From Haliclystus octoradiatus (lineage: Eukaryota > Cnidaria > Staurozoa > Stauromedusae > Haliclystidae), in the NCBI GenBank assembly GCA_916610825.1, contig OU744447.1, forward strand, positions 25,173,037-25,237,036: DNA of 64,000 nt, written 5' to 3'. Below are positions 14,301 to 29,300 of the stretch, one piece after another. Both the position numbers and the translations under genes were made by a program. Under the pieces are notes generated by a model. It ran no database searches. It was not told where the DNA came from and saw only the letters and a list, made by a program, of their open reading frames with translations. Each line of letters opens with the position of its first letter. Positions within the stretch are counted from its first letter, which is position 1.

Positions 14301-17300
14301 TGATATATAATTTTCTGTTTCAGTATTGTATAATCTATATACTTGAAATCTAGAGCAAAAATGTCCTGCAATCATATACATCTGATTTAATGTATAGCCT
14401 ATATGGCTATATTAGTATATTTATCCTCGTTAATTATTATATAACATTGAATTTATTGCTGTAATAAATCGCTATAATAATTCGATATTGATATAATGTT
14501 GCATCTTGTTGTCAATATTTCTAGGCGCTATATATAAAACATTACAGCTGATGTAGAATGAATGAAAAGACGACTATGAATAAATTAGTTATTTGATAAA
14601 AAAACGAAAGCAATTCATTTTGCCAGATTCGTGATATGCATATTTATTCAGAACTTCTTGAAACGGACGCGATGATTTATAGAGTATAGAAATGTTTAGT
14701 GCAGCTTCAAAGATATATAAATAATATTTAAATACTCATGTTGTGATGTATGATGAAAAGGATTTACTTATATAGAAAATGAATCTACTTTACAATGCAT
14801 ACGATCGCGATATGAAATCTATCTTCGTCAGAATTATTTCGAATAAAATATAATTTATATTTTATTCTTATCGGATTTATACTCTCCTTCGATGAAATAT
14901 GATAGTTAGTAACATATTATTGATTGTTTTATACCTTGAATCATATAACCCTCAATTATCTATGTTGTTCGGAGATTATGCTGCTCGTAATTATTATTAG
15001 GATCTCATTCTTCTTTCTTATTTGTATCTTATTTTGGAAATGGTAAGTTATATTTTATGAAATAATGTCGGCTATGATCGATTATTATATGCAAACTGTT
15101 TCGCTTTTTGACAAGGTTTGTTACACTTATCGAAACTATTGAAATGCTTTTGAATTCATTTTATTTCTTCATCATTGAATCAAAGTTGAACGAAGTTATT
15201 TGAAAGCTATTTTTGAACGCTATTTTTAAATCTTACAATTTACATATTTAACACAAATCATACGCTTGATTTCCAATTCAATTTAATTTTGTTGAATTAT
15301 ATATACTTGAATTACACTTCGATAAATATTGATTAACGATAAGAACAAGACTATTCCCAGTTTCGAAACTATAGCAAGATATTGTGTCTTGTTATTATCG
15401 CTGTTCAACATAATGAAATTCCATTTAAATAACTTTTACAATTCTTTCGTTAATTATGGGAGAAAAATCTTAAAATCGAACCAAATGATACTCCGCCCGG
15501 TCATAAACCAAGGTTTTCGTATCGTTGTATTAAATTATAAATTATATAAATATTCTTGTATAATGCCTTGATTAATTCTGAACTATATAACTTTAGACTG
15601 ATACACGCGTTTGATAGTCTCCTCGAACTTGGATGAATTGTTTTCGAATTAGTCGAACACCGACGTCATTTCAAACATTTTCTTCCAAGTTCATTTATTT
15701 TTAACACCCCCCCCGCTATATTGTTGATTCCAAACCACATTTGGAATAGGGGTTGTCTTGATTTCAAAACGTATTGATTTATCAATGTTTCCACAAACTA
15801 TATATTAAAGTAGCCCATTTAAAAGAATTGGAATGTTTGTATTTCAGTTTTAAGAAAAGTAACGAACGGCTTTTCTTTTATTAATAAATTATAGACATTA
15901 AAAATCTGTTTAATTTTCAAAGCCTTTGTGCCCCGTTCTAGATTGTTGATATCACCACGGCCACTTGAAATACGTCTACGTTTCATTGATTTTAAAACAT
16001 ATTTTGTTTGGCTTAGTTATCCTGGTGATTCAATGCAAGTCAGTATTTTATATTATTTTCATTGTCATAAAACTGATTAACTTATGTAATTTAATTAAGT
16101 TGTTCAAGTTTTTTATCGCAACTTAAATTCAAACAAGACGTTTTCCTTCTGGAGATTTCAATTCGCCTTTGATTTTATCTATCCGCTAGATTATCAACCA
16201 TGAAATTTTTCAAATCTCTAAATCTGTTAATACGAGATATCAAATAAAGTATCGGGAAGCATTCAGAACAACGCCAGAATATGATAATATTCATACAACA
16301 AATATTTTACTGTGCATGGCTATCTAGACACAAATGTTTGCATAATTTCCCGACAATAAAATATCTGTATTATTTCGCTAGTGAGACGTACATACGTCGC
16401 GGGCAGACACAGAAACAATTTATTTACAAACAGACAATAGTATTAATATAAAAAGATGAGTTAGTAGTCCATGCGCTCACGAAATATAAATAGGACTTTT
16501 GGTGTAAACAAGAAATCTTACAATTAACACATAGAAAGTGCTGATCATTTTTATGTACTTTGATACGAACACGCTTAAAATTATGATCAAATGTAATTTC
16601 TTCTAAGATGAACTCATCGTGGAGACTAGAAGGAGTGAGGATTTTTAATAGATACAACCTGCACATTTTCAGAAAAGCTACGTCAAAGATTAAAAATTGA
16701 AGAAAATAGATTAAAATAACGCGAAGAGTTTAGTCTGAGTACAATATTTTTACAGACGATTTAGAGAAAACACTAATTGTTATTTAGCTATTTGTATACG
16801 GTATCCTATGCGTTTACCCTTTTGGAGCAATGAAACTCTAAAGTTTATCGTATCGTAACATGCCGCGTTCGGTGTCTGTAGCTTGCGTGCTGCGTGCGTT
16901 TACAGGAAGTACACCATAATCTAGCACCCTTTTGACTACGACCTTCGATTCCGAATTTTAGCGTCTCGATGTTATGAAAAAGTTCTGGTTTGGCTAAATT
17001 TTGCACATTGTCGGGGACTTTATATAATGGGATTTATATTCCAGACTTGATTAATATATTGATATTCTGATTTATTAAACATTCATTATTCGACATCTAA
17101 ATAATGATACTAATGACAGCTATAATGTTTTATGATATCACCCTTTTATATACAGTATTGAATATATACATACATTGTATGTGTCATACTGGTGATATTG
17201 ATACAGACTTCGATAAACATTTCAGGAGTTTCTAACCCCTACAAATAATTGCGTTTTCGTGTGATGGATTTCCTGCCAAATCAGGTTCAACAGTTCATGG

Positions 17301-20300
17301 ATAATTCTTAGCTATACGGCATTACATTTTCATCTCTTAATAAATTAATTAAGTCTGGAATTTGGTCTGGAATAAAGTCCCCGTCAATTACGACATGACA
17401 GCAACTGCCAAATTTAGACAAGCCAGAACCATTTTCATAACATCGAGACGCTAAAATTCGTAAGCGAAGGTCGTATTCAAAAAGGGGGTAGACTATGGCG
17501 TACTTCCTGTAAACGCATGTAGCACGCACGCATGCACGCAAGTTACAGACACCGTGCCACTTTGGTGTTTATCAACAAACAAAACGGCTGTAAGAACTAC
17601 GAACAGAGACATTGAACAAGGAAATTGTATATAGTGATGTTTAATTTATGATTTTATTTTAAAGCTATTGTGTGTTCTTGTTGTTAATTGAATTTTATGA
17701 GTATTTTTAAGCGCTCTATCAACAAAGTTTTTCTTCATATGAACGCCATTTTATTTCTGTTGCTAATGTGTTTGTGACTTCACGCCAAAAGCCTTAATTT
17801 TACGATCTTATGCAACAACCAATCAATGATCAGTATCACATTCAATGATTTTACAATATAAAAATAAAGTATATAAAAATCAACAGTCGATGGACCACTT
17901 GTGGGATGGGCATCGTATAGTTTTACTTCTTTGCATCCAACATTTCTCAGCCGACATTACTTTAAAAGTCTAAAATAATTCGTACGCGGCATAGATTCAC
18001 ATAGATTTACATAGACAACCAATATGTGACGTCACGCGTATCCATCATGGGGAGTCAAAAATCAACAAGATGGCTGGTGATTGCGATCGAGTGTGCATTA
18101 TTGAACGCTGTTTTACTTGTAATAAAGGGTTACTGCACTCGAAAGCTGAAAACACTCGCCCTACGGGCTCTTGTTTTTCTGATGCTTTCTCGTGTCTCCT
18201 AACATCCCAAGTGTTGGTATGAGAGAACCCAAACACAAGGCTGCCGTGCAGTAGCCCTTTTGTGAAATAAAATCATATTTGTACTATTTTTAAACAAATT
18301 TAACATAAAAGATTTGACTGATTAGATCTATTTTATCCTATAATTCTCACGTCTTCGTAATATTTTGCCTTTCTTCGAATCACTGATCCGGAGTTCTACT
18401 TTCGAAACACTTTCGATTCTTTCGAACGCTATGATTTTGATCTGTCTTGTTTCTCATTTCTGCTGTGTCGCAAGTTTTTCCCGGTTTTGTAGGGCATTTT
18501 TGTCTCGGAATAGCCACCATAACCCAATAAATGACGCAAAGAAAAAGAATGCCTTGAATTATGATACTGTACTCTGAAATATATATCATCAACGATGTTA
18601 ATAATGCAATTTTTTATTTGCAATTATTAGAAATTTTGGATGTTTTTTCTCTCATGATGTCCAAGCTGTTTTGGCTTGCGTGATCGATCCGAGCAAGGGA
18701 GTAAGCCAATCAAATCACTAGATCAGCATTCGAAAATCTCTCGAGTTTTACAAAAATATTTGAAAAATCCCTTTATAATATAAAATTTGATCGCTCTGCT
18801 GGTATCAAAACATGGAAACTACTGATTAGTTTTTACTGTACATTACTACACAATATATTTTCTCCATTTTAATTGAAATTGCGTATTTATCGAAGCAGCT
18901 TTCTTATTTCAATTCTATATTTTGATTTGATTTTGATATTTTGAGTCTTTTCAAACTATTCAAAACTTTTGGACATAAATAAGCTGAATATACCATCATG
19001 GAACGATTTGATTTATTTTACTATTCTGTTAATATTTGTCCATCTATCAAGAGTCATTTTGTTTGTTCATTTTGATGTTTTGCATGCTGCTCTTCCTGTA
19101 ATAGGCAATTACCCGAACATAGACAATTAATAAAAATAATAAATCAATGAAAACAGGTTGATTTTCACTTAAAAAATTCCAATCACCTTTCTTCTTTGTT
19201 TTGAAGAAAAAATTGTTTTAACTCCAGTTCCCAAAATTATTGCAACTTCCATGTTTGGTCGGAATTGTCAGCCATTATGGGTCCCCATGGTGAATGAAGT
19301 TTTTCTTTTAAAGTATGTCAATGTGATTGGCAGTCTATGTAGGTCTATGGTAAGCACCTCCTGTTCACCCTTGTTAAATCTATTATACATTCTATTGGTA
19401 TGAAAGATAATACAATTTAACTCTCTTAAAGGTATCGATATTTCACCAAGAAGAATTCGTTCAGCTAATGAAGCAACACCGAATAGTGTAACAATCGAAT
19501 GGGAATCTATGGATTCCAGGCTTTTTGGGATTGATATATCAGGATACAAAGTCGAATATGCTATTATAAAAGTTGGCGTAAATGACGTTATACCAGTGAT
19601 GGTGAAAGAAAGAGTCGTTAGTCCCCATACAACGTCATATGTAATTGATGACTTACAGGAAGCTTCAGATGTTCAATTTCGTGTTTATGGATTTTCTAGC
19701 CTGGGAGATGGACCAATTAGTCGTGCATACACCACAGGTAAAATTAATTAAAGCAAGATAAGCATTAATAAACAATTTCGTAAAGCAGTATATTCTCTAA
19801 CTGATTGCACAATGGTGAGTAACATTTTTCGTAAGCAGCTTTGAACTTCAGAGCTGTTGTAAATTATGACCAGGCATTTAGGCGTTGATATTTTACCCTC
19901 GTTGTTTATGTATACTGCTATGACCTCCGTCATATACTCACACGGCATTCTAACATAATCTCCCTTAAGTCTTTGTGTTAAAATAGTTTAACAATAATGA
20001 ACAATTAGCATTTTATCCCAGCATCAGAGTGAACTTTGTGTGATCTATAATATTACAAATGTAAAACGATTTTCATAACAGATTGAGTAGTTTATATGGC
20101 TCATGTGTACTTCTATTGATACTTAATGCCCTTACTAATGATTTCAAACGATTATATTTCACCTAGAATCATGTTGGTGTCATTATGATTATTATGTTTC
20201 TTGGGTATCTAAACCACCAATTATGTTCAGTGAAACATCGAGCTTAAACCCTGTTGGACCATTGGTGGAATATATCGAAAATCTATTTACTGATGTATGT

Positions 20301-23300
20301 GGCTTGTGTCAAGCATACAGATCATTAGAGCTACAATCAGGCTTGAAGTATCCTAGGATGCACTTCAACCAAACCAAAGATGGATCATTCGCCTTTCAGC
20401 CAAGTGAGTCAATTATTTTGGATTATTTAAACTTGTTTGTAGCTGTCTAACTTCACACGACATCAAAATTCTGCAACCTGTGTAGTATAGTCCCATAGAT
20501 TTATTATAGAATTATTCACCATGATATTCTGAACTAATTATAGTTAAAAAATGGTTTGAAATGTTTACTGAAACTAGTTCGAGGCTACTTTCATTTTTAC
20601 TGAGTTTTAACAAGAAGAGCCTGGAGCAAGCTCCGTTGCACATTTCAAATTATATTTTGATTCTAATTAGTTTAGAGCATCATGCTGAATAGTTATAAAC
20701 TATATCCAATAACTATCAGATTCTGAAATTTTTCTATGATTGGGTTGCATTTTTCTATGGGACCATACTTTTATACACAGATTGTATTCTCTGTGGCCTT
20801 ATTCGACATTCTCATTTTTGTTTTAGATGAAAACATAATGAAAGACTCAGTGTCAATTAATTCCGACATCTATTTGCCAATCAATGGACATTTTAATGTT
20901 GATGTTTTTCAAAAAGATTACAAGTTTGTTCCTTTGATGGAAGAATCCAACATTTTATTATTAGTGAGGCCATCTGATTATGAATCACAAGGCAGTCTAA
21001 TTATTGGTTCCATTATAAGTCTGTGGCCAATGGTCCTGTTCATGACCCTATCTGCATACGCAGCGGGACTTGTTATCATTATTTTGGTGAGCATGCATGA
21101 AGATCAGAAATTATGCTTCATAACTCAATATTGATTAGAATCTATCAATATTCAGATCGTCCTAAAAAAGGAAATTAATTTCCTGACCCATTGAGATGCC
21201 TCTTTTTCATATACAATATACATATCAGTAAGTTTCTACTTATTAATTTTGTAATAAAAGTAAACGACAAAATAGATGTTGATTGAGCTTTCGACATTGC
21301 TTATGTCATCTTCAGAAATATATTTAAAAAGAAAAATTATTTAAAATACATGGGTTAAAAGTGTAAAGTTACACAAAGTGCTAGAAACAGGATGCGTTAA
21401 TAACAATAGACTATTATAGACAAAGGCAAGAACAATAGTTTTTCAATATCCTGCTGGGAAAAGCCGAGATTTGATTGAGTCAGACTGAGTGTTGAGGTTT
21501 GGCTTGATTCACCTGATTGCAAGCATTGGTGAATTAAGCAGTCAAACTTGTCTTTGCATTTTTTCAAAATTTTAAAATTGTTTTCAGAAACAGATTTTCC
21601 GTGTTGTTGATTTACATGTGCGTAAACAGCAGACCCTTTTCTATTGTGCTCGTCAATGCGTTGATGCAACTGTCGGAAAATCTGTTTCTGAAAACAGCTT
21701 TAAAATTTTGAAAAAATGCAAAGACAAGTTTGACTGCTTAATTCACGAAATGCTTGCAATCAGGCGAATCAAGCCAAACCTCAACACTCAGTCTGACTCA
21801 ATCAAATCTCGGCTTTTCCCAGCAGGATATTGAAAAGCTATTGTTCTTGCCTTTGTCTATAATAATATATTGTTATTAACGCATCCTGTTTCTAGCACTT
21901 TGTATAACTTAACACTTTTTAACACTTTTAAACCCATGTATTTTAAATAATTTTTCTTTTCAAATATATTTTTGAAGATGACGTAAGCAACGTCGAAAGC
22001 TCAATCAACGTCTATTTTATCGTTTACTTTTATTACAATATACTTAATCCGTAAAAATAGCTCAGCCGATATGCAAGCCCAATCATCTGTAGAATGACAG
22101 CAAATCCCATGTAAATGTCAATTAGGTATAATTAATCAACTATGCCATGTAAACAACAATTACGTGTGAACTATTACGTCAACCTATTTCCTTTTGGAAG
22201 TTTTTGTACTAAAGTATCACTTATTTTATAACGATTTTGATATGTTGGTATTTTGGAAGACGTAATTTTTTTTGAAAACAATGAGATCAGACAAGCAGGC
22301 GTTGGGCAGATTCCTGCCCAACACTTAGCAGAGGACATAAGTCCTGCTTACCATCCATCAAAATTCAGCAAATCAAAGCAAGCGAGACTTGGGCCAGTCA
22401 ATACGACGGAACCACGAAATATCTCAGTTTTATCATTACAGTTTTGAATTCTTCTTCATCTTACTCGACTGATTTATAGCCTGTGCGAAAGTTTTTATCG
22501 CGTGACTTCATTGGTCACAACCAATTTCAAATTAAAGCATAATTCCTGTGCTTGATCAACAGAAAGATGAATTCATGTAACTTCCACTTGAATAACCTGT
22601 TCCCGAAACAGATAAACATGCTACAGTTAAGGGTAGTTCCATGTAGGAATGCTTTTTCCGCTTCGTTTTTAATTTAGAAAACATACTGCTTGAATATCTG
22701 CTGGAAAGAGCGCAAGGGTTGATAATGAGTCGGTGTTTTTTAGTTAACTGTTATCGTTTCCAGATCGTGAATTTCTCATGAATATATGAATTGCCCTTTT
22801 CAGGATCGCTTTAAAAGTGAAAAATTTTCATATGGCAAGAATGCAATAAATCTCTCCTTTGAAGGTTTTTGGTGTGCTTTCATTTCAATGACAACGGTTG
22901 GGTAAGGGTAAAAGAGCAACTAACAAAGTAGTTCATATTTTATCCCATTGAAATATTTTACCATTGTCATGATGTAATCCTGCTTGTCTATATTTAGGCC
23001 TATGATATGTGCCATGCTTTTGAGAGGTGAACCATAATGTGTTGCCACGTATGAGACTTGTTCATTGAAATTGAATATCAAAGTTAATGTATTATTGGCA
23101 TTTCTCATAACATGGATTGCTTTCTCATTAGATTTTTTTAACAAATTACTTTAATTTAAATTGTCAATATTCACTAAAAAAGAGACTCTTCAAAGTTCCA
23201 TATTAAACTACAATGGTCGTCGATTAGAAGTTTTGAACGGGCATGCTTATGCTGCTTCACAGGTGTTGAATTCCGTTTGGTGTTTTACAATCGATCATTT

Positions 23301-26300
23301 TCGTAAATTTGCATATTTTTTGGAGATAAAAATAGCATATTTAACGGATAGTAATATTTCGACTCGACCTTTGGTGAAAAACTTACTCAAAAGTGTTATA
23401 AACATTTACTTTTTGATAACGAAATTATAAATTAATAATTATTATCACTTGCATTTCTGTTGAGAAGTAATACCATTAATTGACTTGTCAATCATCCTTA
23501 CTAGATATGGTGATTTCATTCCAATTGGTCAGGCAACAAGAATGTTTACCATGGTGTGGATATATAGCGGAATTGTGATGATATCAATATTGCTTGGATC
23601 TTTAACATCTGCAATCACACTAATTACTGATAATGAGGTGCCAACAATATTTGGCAGAAAGGTAAGCTGTTTATGATAAACGATACTATTCGTATTGATG
23701 TCCTTAATCCTTGTTTCTAAGATGGGTTTATCCTTCCCGATCTTTACCCAGGCTTATTTCACATGTAAATATCTTGGATATTACATTGTCAGCCATTTAC
23801 ATTTATGCTGGCGAAGCCAGCACTTTTCTCCAAAACTCTGGAAGCATCTTGTTACATTTTCAATCTTGGTACGTTAGGTGCCTACTAGGTAATATTTCCT
23901 TTACTACAACATGAAATCATTGTTTTTATTCATTGAGTCAGTACTGGTTATAGTGCACACTTCCATAAATGTTAACATAACGTTTTAATGACGACTTAAT
24001 CTTTTTGAAGATTGGATATTCTATATCGTGATCTTAGCCTTTATATATATCACTTTAGCCTTTATCAGGTGGTTGAGGTTAACTTGTATTCTATTTTATA
24101 AAATAATTGAATGTGATAGTGATCGCTGATTGGTTGTGGTTGGTGTTTGTATAAGGCTATACGCAAAGTCAGAAATTACTGCTTTTGGCTTAAAGCCCCA
24201 AAACGCGACAAAATAGTAAAAAAAAATACAAAATCGTATTACTAACAAGAGTTTTGTTTGATAGAGCGAATAAAAATACCCTTCAAATTCAATTAGCAAA
24301 AAGAAAACACAGTTACTTTCAAATCAAATCATAAATAAAAAACGATATATAAAACTCCCTTGTTCAATGTCCCTGTCCGTAGTTGTAAATCATTTTTGTA
24401 TTGTCGATAAACGCCAAAGCCAAATCGCACGTTACTTTACGATACATTTCAGTATTTCGTTGCTTCAAAAACATAAAAGCCTAGGTTCTGTATACGAATA
24501 GATTAATAATGCTTTAAATCTTCAATACAAATACTGTATTCAGACTTAACCAATGCCGTTTGCGTTTATTTCCAAACTGATTTATTCCATTTTTATAACT
24601 TATCATATAGCTTTTCTAAAAGGCACAGCGTGTTTATATTGAAAATCCGCGCTCGTTCTTATATCATTTTAAGAGAGTTTAGATATGATTGCTATTTTAA
24701 GCTCTTTAATGTCAAATTAAACAGGTCACTTATTATTTTATAAAACAAATAGAAAACGGTTATTCGTGTTAAGAACTCGGATACAAACACTTTAGTTGCT
24801 ACGAGACACTCAAGAGGCTAATATCAGTCACCCTGGCGGCACTTCAATTTTGAAATCTCTTTCATGTCTCATTACGCACCCAGCGTGTTTATAACAGAGT
24901 ACATAGAACTCAGCACCGTTTTCTATTTAGCAATTAGACAACGAAACAGAGTAGGCTACCGTCGAATAGTCATCGAGGTCCTCTGAGGTGACTATTCGAA
25001 ACAGTAGACAACAAGGGCAAGTTGTCTAATTGCTTTAGTAGAAACCAACTAGTGGTACAAGCCAAACATATCAAAAGGAAAACAAATTCCAACTACTTTT
25101 TCGCTTCTTGCATAATTAATTTCAAATACAACCTTCAGCATCCATGACAACTGCAGCGTCGTGATTTGGAGAATGAATTTTAATTCGACTTGATTCAGAT
25201 TTAATTTTGAAAACAAAACAGTTGGATATTAATACTGGCTACAAAATACAGCCCCTCAAATTAGCAAACTTGAGCAAGGTAACTATTGAGTATCTAAAAA
25301 TATTTAAATGTTTGCGGTTTGTAATAAAAAAGTTGTTTGTTTATAAACTTTACCTGACTAGCGAACTAATCTGCAATAAAATAGCGACGGAAAATGGCAA
25401 AAAGAGTGTAAATAAGATTAAAATTAGTATATGCATAGCCTACCATTGAGCAACCTCATCTCATATTTTTCCTTGGATTCTTTTATCGGGCACGGAATTT
25501 ATAAGACTCTCGTATAAAATTGATTCAAAAACATTTGCGAATCGATTGCTTACTTTTTAGAATTTGAGAGGGAGCTTGCCAGCGTTCACTATGAGAAATG
25601 GTATTATTCTCAATATTTTATGATTCCAAATAATAGAACTTGAAAACTATGATAACATGTGCACTTTCATCAATAAAAACATTTCAAGATGTAAATCATG
25701 ATGTTAAATAGTTTAGTTAACTTACATTTTATAATTATAGTTTCAAGTACCATTATTTGATATTACAAATTAGCACGTTAATAAAGTCAATTCTTTTTCT
25801 GATAATATTTTCTCTATCGCTTGTTTTCTTACGATTTGTTCTCGAATTTTGAAAAATTCATAAAAAATAATTCAAAAATGTTGGTTTTTATGCTTATGTC
25901 AACTCAACCACGCTGTACTAAAGTACTAGGGAATGAGATATTGATTTTCATTGGATCAAAAGAAATACGCCGAACAAATCAATATCTCGAGGTATGACGT
26001 GTTTTAGTTTGGAATATCGTGTTTTCTTCCGAATACTTGGAATTATCTCGGGGCTAATTAGTTAAGATCATAATTGAGTTGGAAATCTCAAATAGTAATA
26101 AAAACTATTATAGGCTATGTATGCACCATCTATGATGAAAACCTGATCATCCCTCTATTGTTCTTCTCTTGCTCTCATAAAATCGGAGGGAAATCTGAAT
26201 CTGTATAGTTTTCTGTAAAGTTTTTCATCAAACTTTGTGTTATTCCTTATGGACTTTGAATCAAAATAGTCTCACTCGAATTTACCAAACTATTATACCA

Positions 26301-29300
26301 ACATTAGGATCAATACGTAACATTCACTTGGAGAAAAAATAAACGGTTTACCATCAGTATATTCTCAAGGTGGCGTTATCAATAAAATCTGTGGTCTTCA
26401 ATTTACGCATTATGACTACATGCTGTTTTAATGGATAGTTTGAATAGTACTAACATATTTTATCAGATTTCATGGGCATTCCAGTTGCCGAAGTTTCTAT
26501 GTAAGGTTTTTAACTTCTGAGAACCGAAATTCAATTTTTATCACTTCAGACTATTATCCAGAAACACGGGTAATCCAATGCGACTGGTACGAACCTATTA
26601 TCAGCGTTGAGTTACTTGCTCTTTAACTATCATCAAGATTCTATCGAAACTGCCGCAAACAACTGAGCTTTTTATTTACTGCTGATCTACACGATGAAAT
26701 GTAACGAAAGTATTACTCATTCTATCAAAACTTAATTCCGTAGCATTATTATAATTCGATTATAATGATTTCGCAAGAAGTAATTAATTTAAATTGATTC
26801 CCCTTTGTTTCTTTCCAAAATTTTTAGGTTGCTGTATTGAATTCGTCGTATGAATATCAATTTGTGCTAAGAAAAAATGGCAAAGTAGATGGTATATACA
26901 ATGAATTTTAACTGTATCAGTCACTACATTATTTTTGTGGTGTTTTAGATATATTTTTCTGAGTTTCAGAAATGTTTATGCGTGCTCTGGGAATGTCTAT
27001 GTGTGTTTCAGAAACGTTCATCCGAGTTTCAGAAATGTTTATGCTTGTTTTGAGAATGTCTATCTGTGCTTCATAAATGTCTATTTGTGTTTCAGAAATG
27101 TTTACATGAGTTTTAGAATTATTTATGCATGTTTTGAGAATGTTTAACTGTGTTTCAAAAATTTCTGTGTCCATGTGTTTCAGAAATGTCTATGTGTGTT
27201 TGCAGAGTCTCTATATGTGTGGTTCAGAAATTATACGATTTGAAATCCTGAATTTCCAAAGTGGTGTTTGTTATTCAGGCTTGATTAGATTAAGTACACA
27301 TAAAGGAGAATTCCATTCAACTGAGTCCCACACTTCGTCCGTTTTATATCAATTTCTTTCCTTTGAATTCACAGGGAATGTTTATTTCGATCCAAAAGAT
27401 ATGCTACGTGCTTTGATTGAAAAAGTTGTTGATGGTGTTGCAATTGACAAAGTGATGGCAATCGATTTGAAAACTGAAATTGATGAACTAAATATCAAAA
27501 TAGGCCAGGAATACGAAAAGCAATATGGTTATGGCATGGTGGTAACTGGAGATTTGCTAACTATTTATCCCTACTTGAAGAAGGCTATTTCAGAGAAACC
27601 ATTCAAATTGGATACATCAAAGGTTTGGCTCTTATATCCTAACACATTGCCTACCAACACATTTTACTAAGTCAACCACATTACTATAGATTGAGTGCCG
27701 CAGATCTAAACAGAAGGTTCCTCCGTGCAACTCGAAATTCACATAACATTGTCAACAAGAGTGTATTAAATATGTTAACCCTTTTTGTTTTAGTCAAAGT
27801 AGAGCTCTTCAAAGAGAAATTTACAAATAAGATTTCGGTAAGAGCCCTCTTAATACAGAAGGTTGTTATCCTTGTTGTTTTCGTCATGCTTTCGTGCAAA
27901 ATCATGGGAAAACATACGAGTCAGAGACCACGAAACTGAAATGTTCCATTTTCCAAAAATGCCATAAAGGCTTTGTTTGTGAATCATGAAATAATTCCCC
28001 CAACAATAGATTATTCTTCTAGTTTTCGTGTCTCGAAATGCTATTTTTAATACAATATTCATTCAATAAAGGTAAAAAGACAGCTACAAGAGAATTTTCT
28101 TGATGCTGAAACAAGGCATATATATCTTCTTCTAAGATTCTAATATATAAATGAGCATAGCTTACATGATTTGAATGATTTGTAATATACAATTGATTAT
28201 AATTAGGGTACCATTCGATGTTTCATAATTGCTTGCATTCGACATTATTTTATCCTAGGCTTACCTTGATGCAAGTGGAAGTAGCAATGAAGCAGTTATC
28301 AGCTTCATCGAAGGTAGTTTGCCTGTGATGATTCTTGTGCTCGCATGTTCCGCTTTTGTTGGTTTCATTGTTGCTTATATAATGGAGCGATGGAGCATAC
28401 AAATTTTGACGTTTTATGATAAAGTTCTTGAAAAATTGAACAAGCAAAGAATCAAAAAAGGTAAGCTGATCATCAATTATTTGATGGTTTATATATAATT
28501 AAGGATAGGTTAAATATACACTATCTTGGTTTTAATCATGTAATGTTTTGAATGGAGACAAAAGTTCTTGAGAATGAGACTAGTTGCATATAGAAAGTGT
28601 ATGCTTTAATAAATCAAGTTTTCTGCACTGTCGTCAACATGCGTGTCTGCGTGCCTATTGTATTGTTTCCAGAAATTTACGTAATTCAGCCTCCTTTGGA
28701 ATGAGGGGAGTGTGTGTTGAAATGAAAACAAAATTACCACTTCCTGCAACAACAGTTTCTATATCATCATGAATTTCCTTCAAATCGTGATTTACATAGA
28801 ATGTCAGGGAATTATGGATAATCAAATCTACAGCGCAACCCCTAGACTCAAAGCGCTCATTGTAAACATAAGTACATTCAGGAAGAGAAATGTCTCCATC
28901 ATGCCAAATTTCCTTACAGTTAGATCTTCGATACATGAATAAATTCATAGATGCTGTCGTGATTTTCAAGCAAACTTCTAACGTTTTGTGTGGCGATTCG
29001 CCACTGGCGAAAGACATTTACCTCACAGGAACTTTATCAGTTGTTATATATCATAAGAGTTTTATTAAATCACACTTATTGTAAACCTCTTCTAAGTTGT
29101 CGTTCATCATATAAAATTGAGATGAAAATTATTGTGAAAATTAATAATAATAATAGAATCGTCCTAGTTTGCAATAACTGCAGTTCCAGCAAACAGGAAA
29201 TGGTAATATAGGGAATAGAAGTTGTAAACAGATCAGTAACTGCCCATTATCGTACAACTCAATTCAAAAGCACGAAGAACGTGCAGCCTATTGAGAATAT

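Larger units (their letters stand above)
13335..19431 (+). other. Gene A intron 11 (repeat-rich)
   Basis: The longest intron of gene A (6.1 kb, phase 1). It holds a copy of a long noncoding repeat (about 14290-16440), a foldback element (16862-17565) and a copy of a hairpin-bearing repeat (18124-18753), each described separately. I see no missed exon. FN3-2 and FN3-3 join directly in phase. Confidence 0.65.

Noticed and set aside
26929..27174. Heptad-repeat coiled-coil protein on the minus strand
   Set aside because: It is the translation of a 21-bp minisatellite. Both strands are open because the period is a multiple of three.
27125..27670. 181-codon ORF beginning with ATG at 27125
   Set aside because: Only 27375-27622 is coding (S2 exon). 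The upstream part is minisatellite and intron that happens to stay open.
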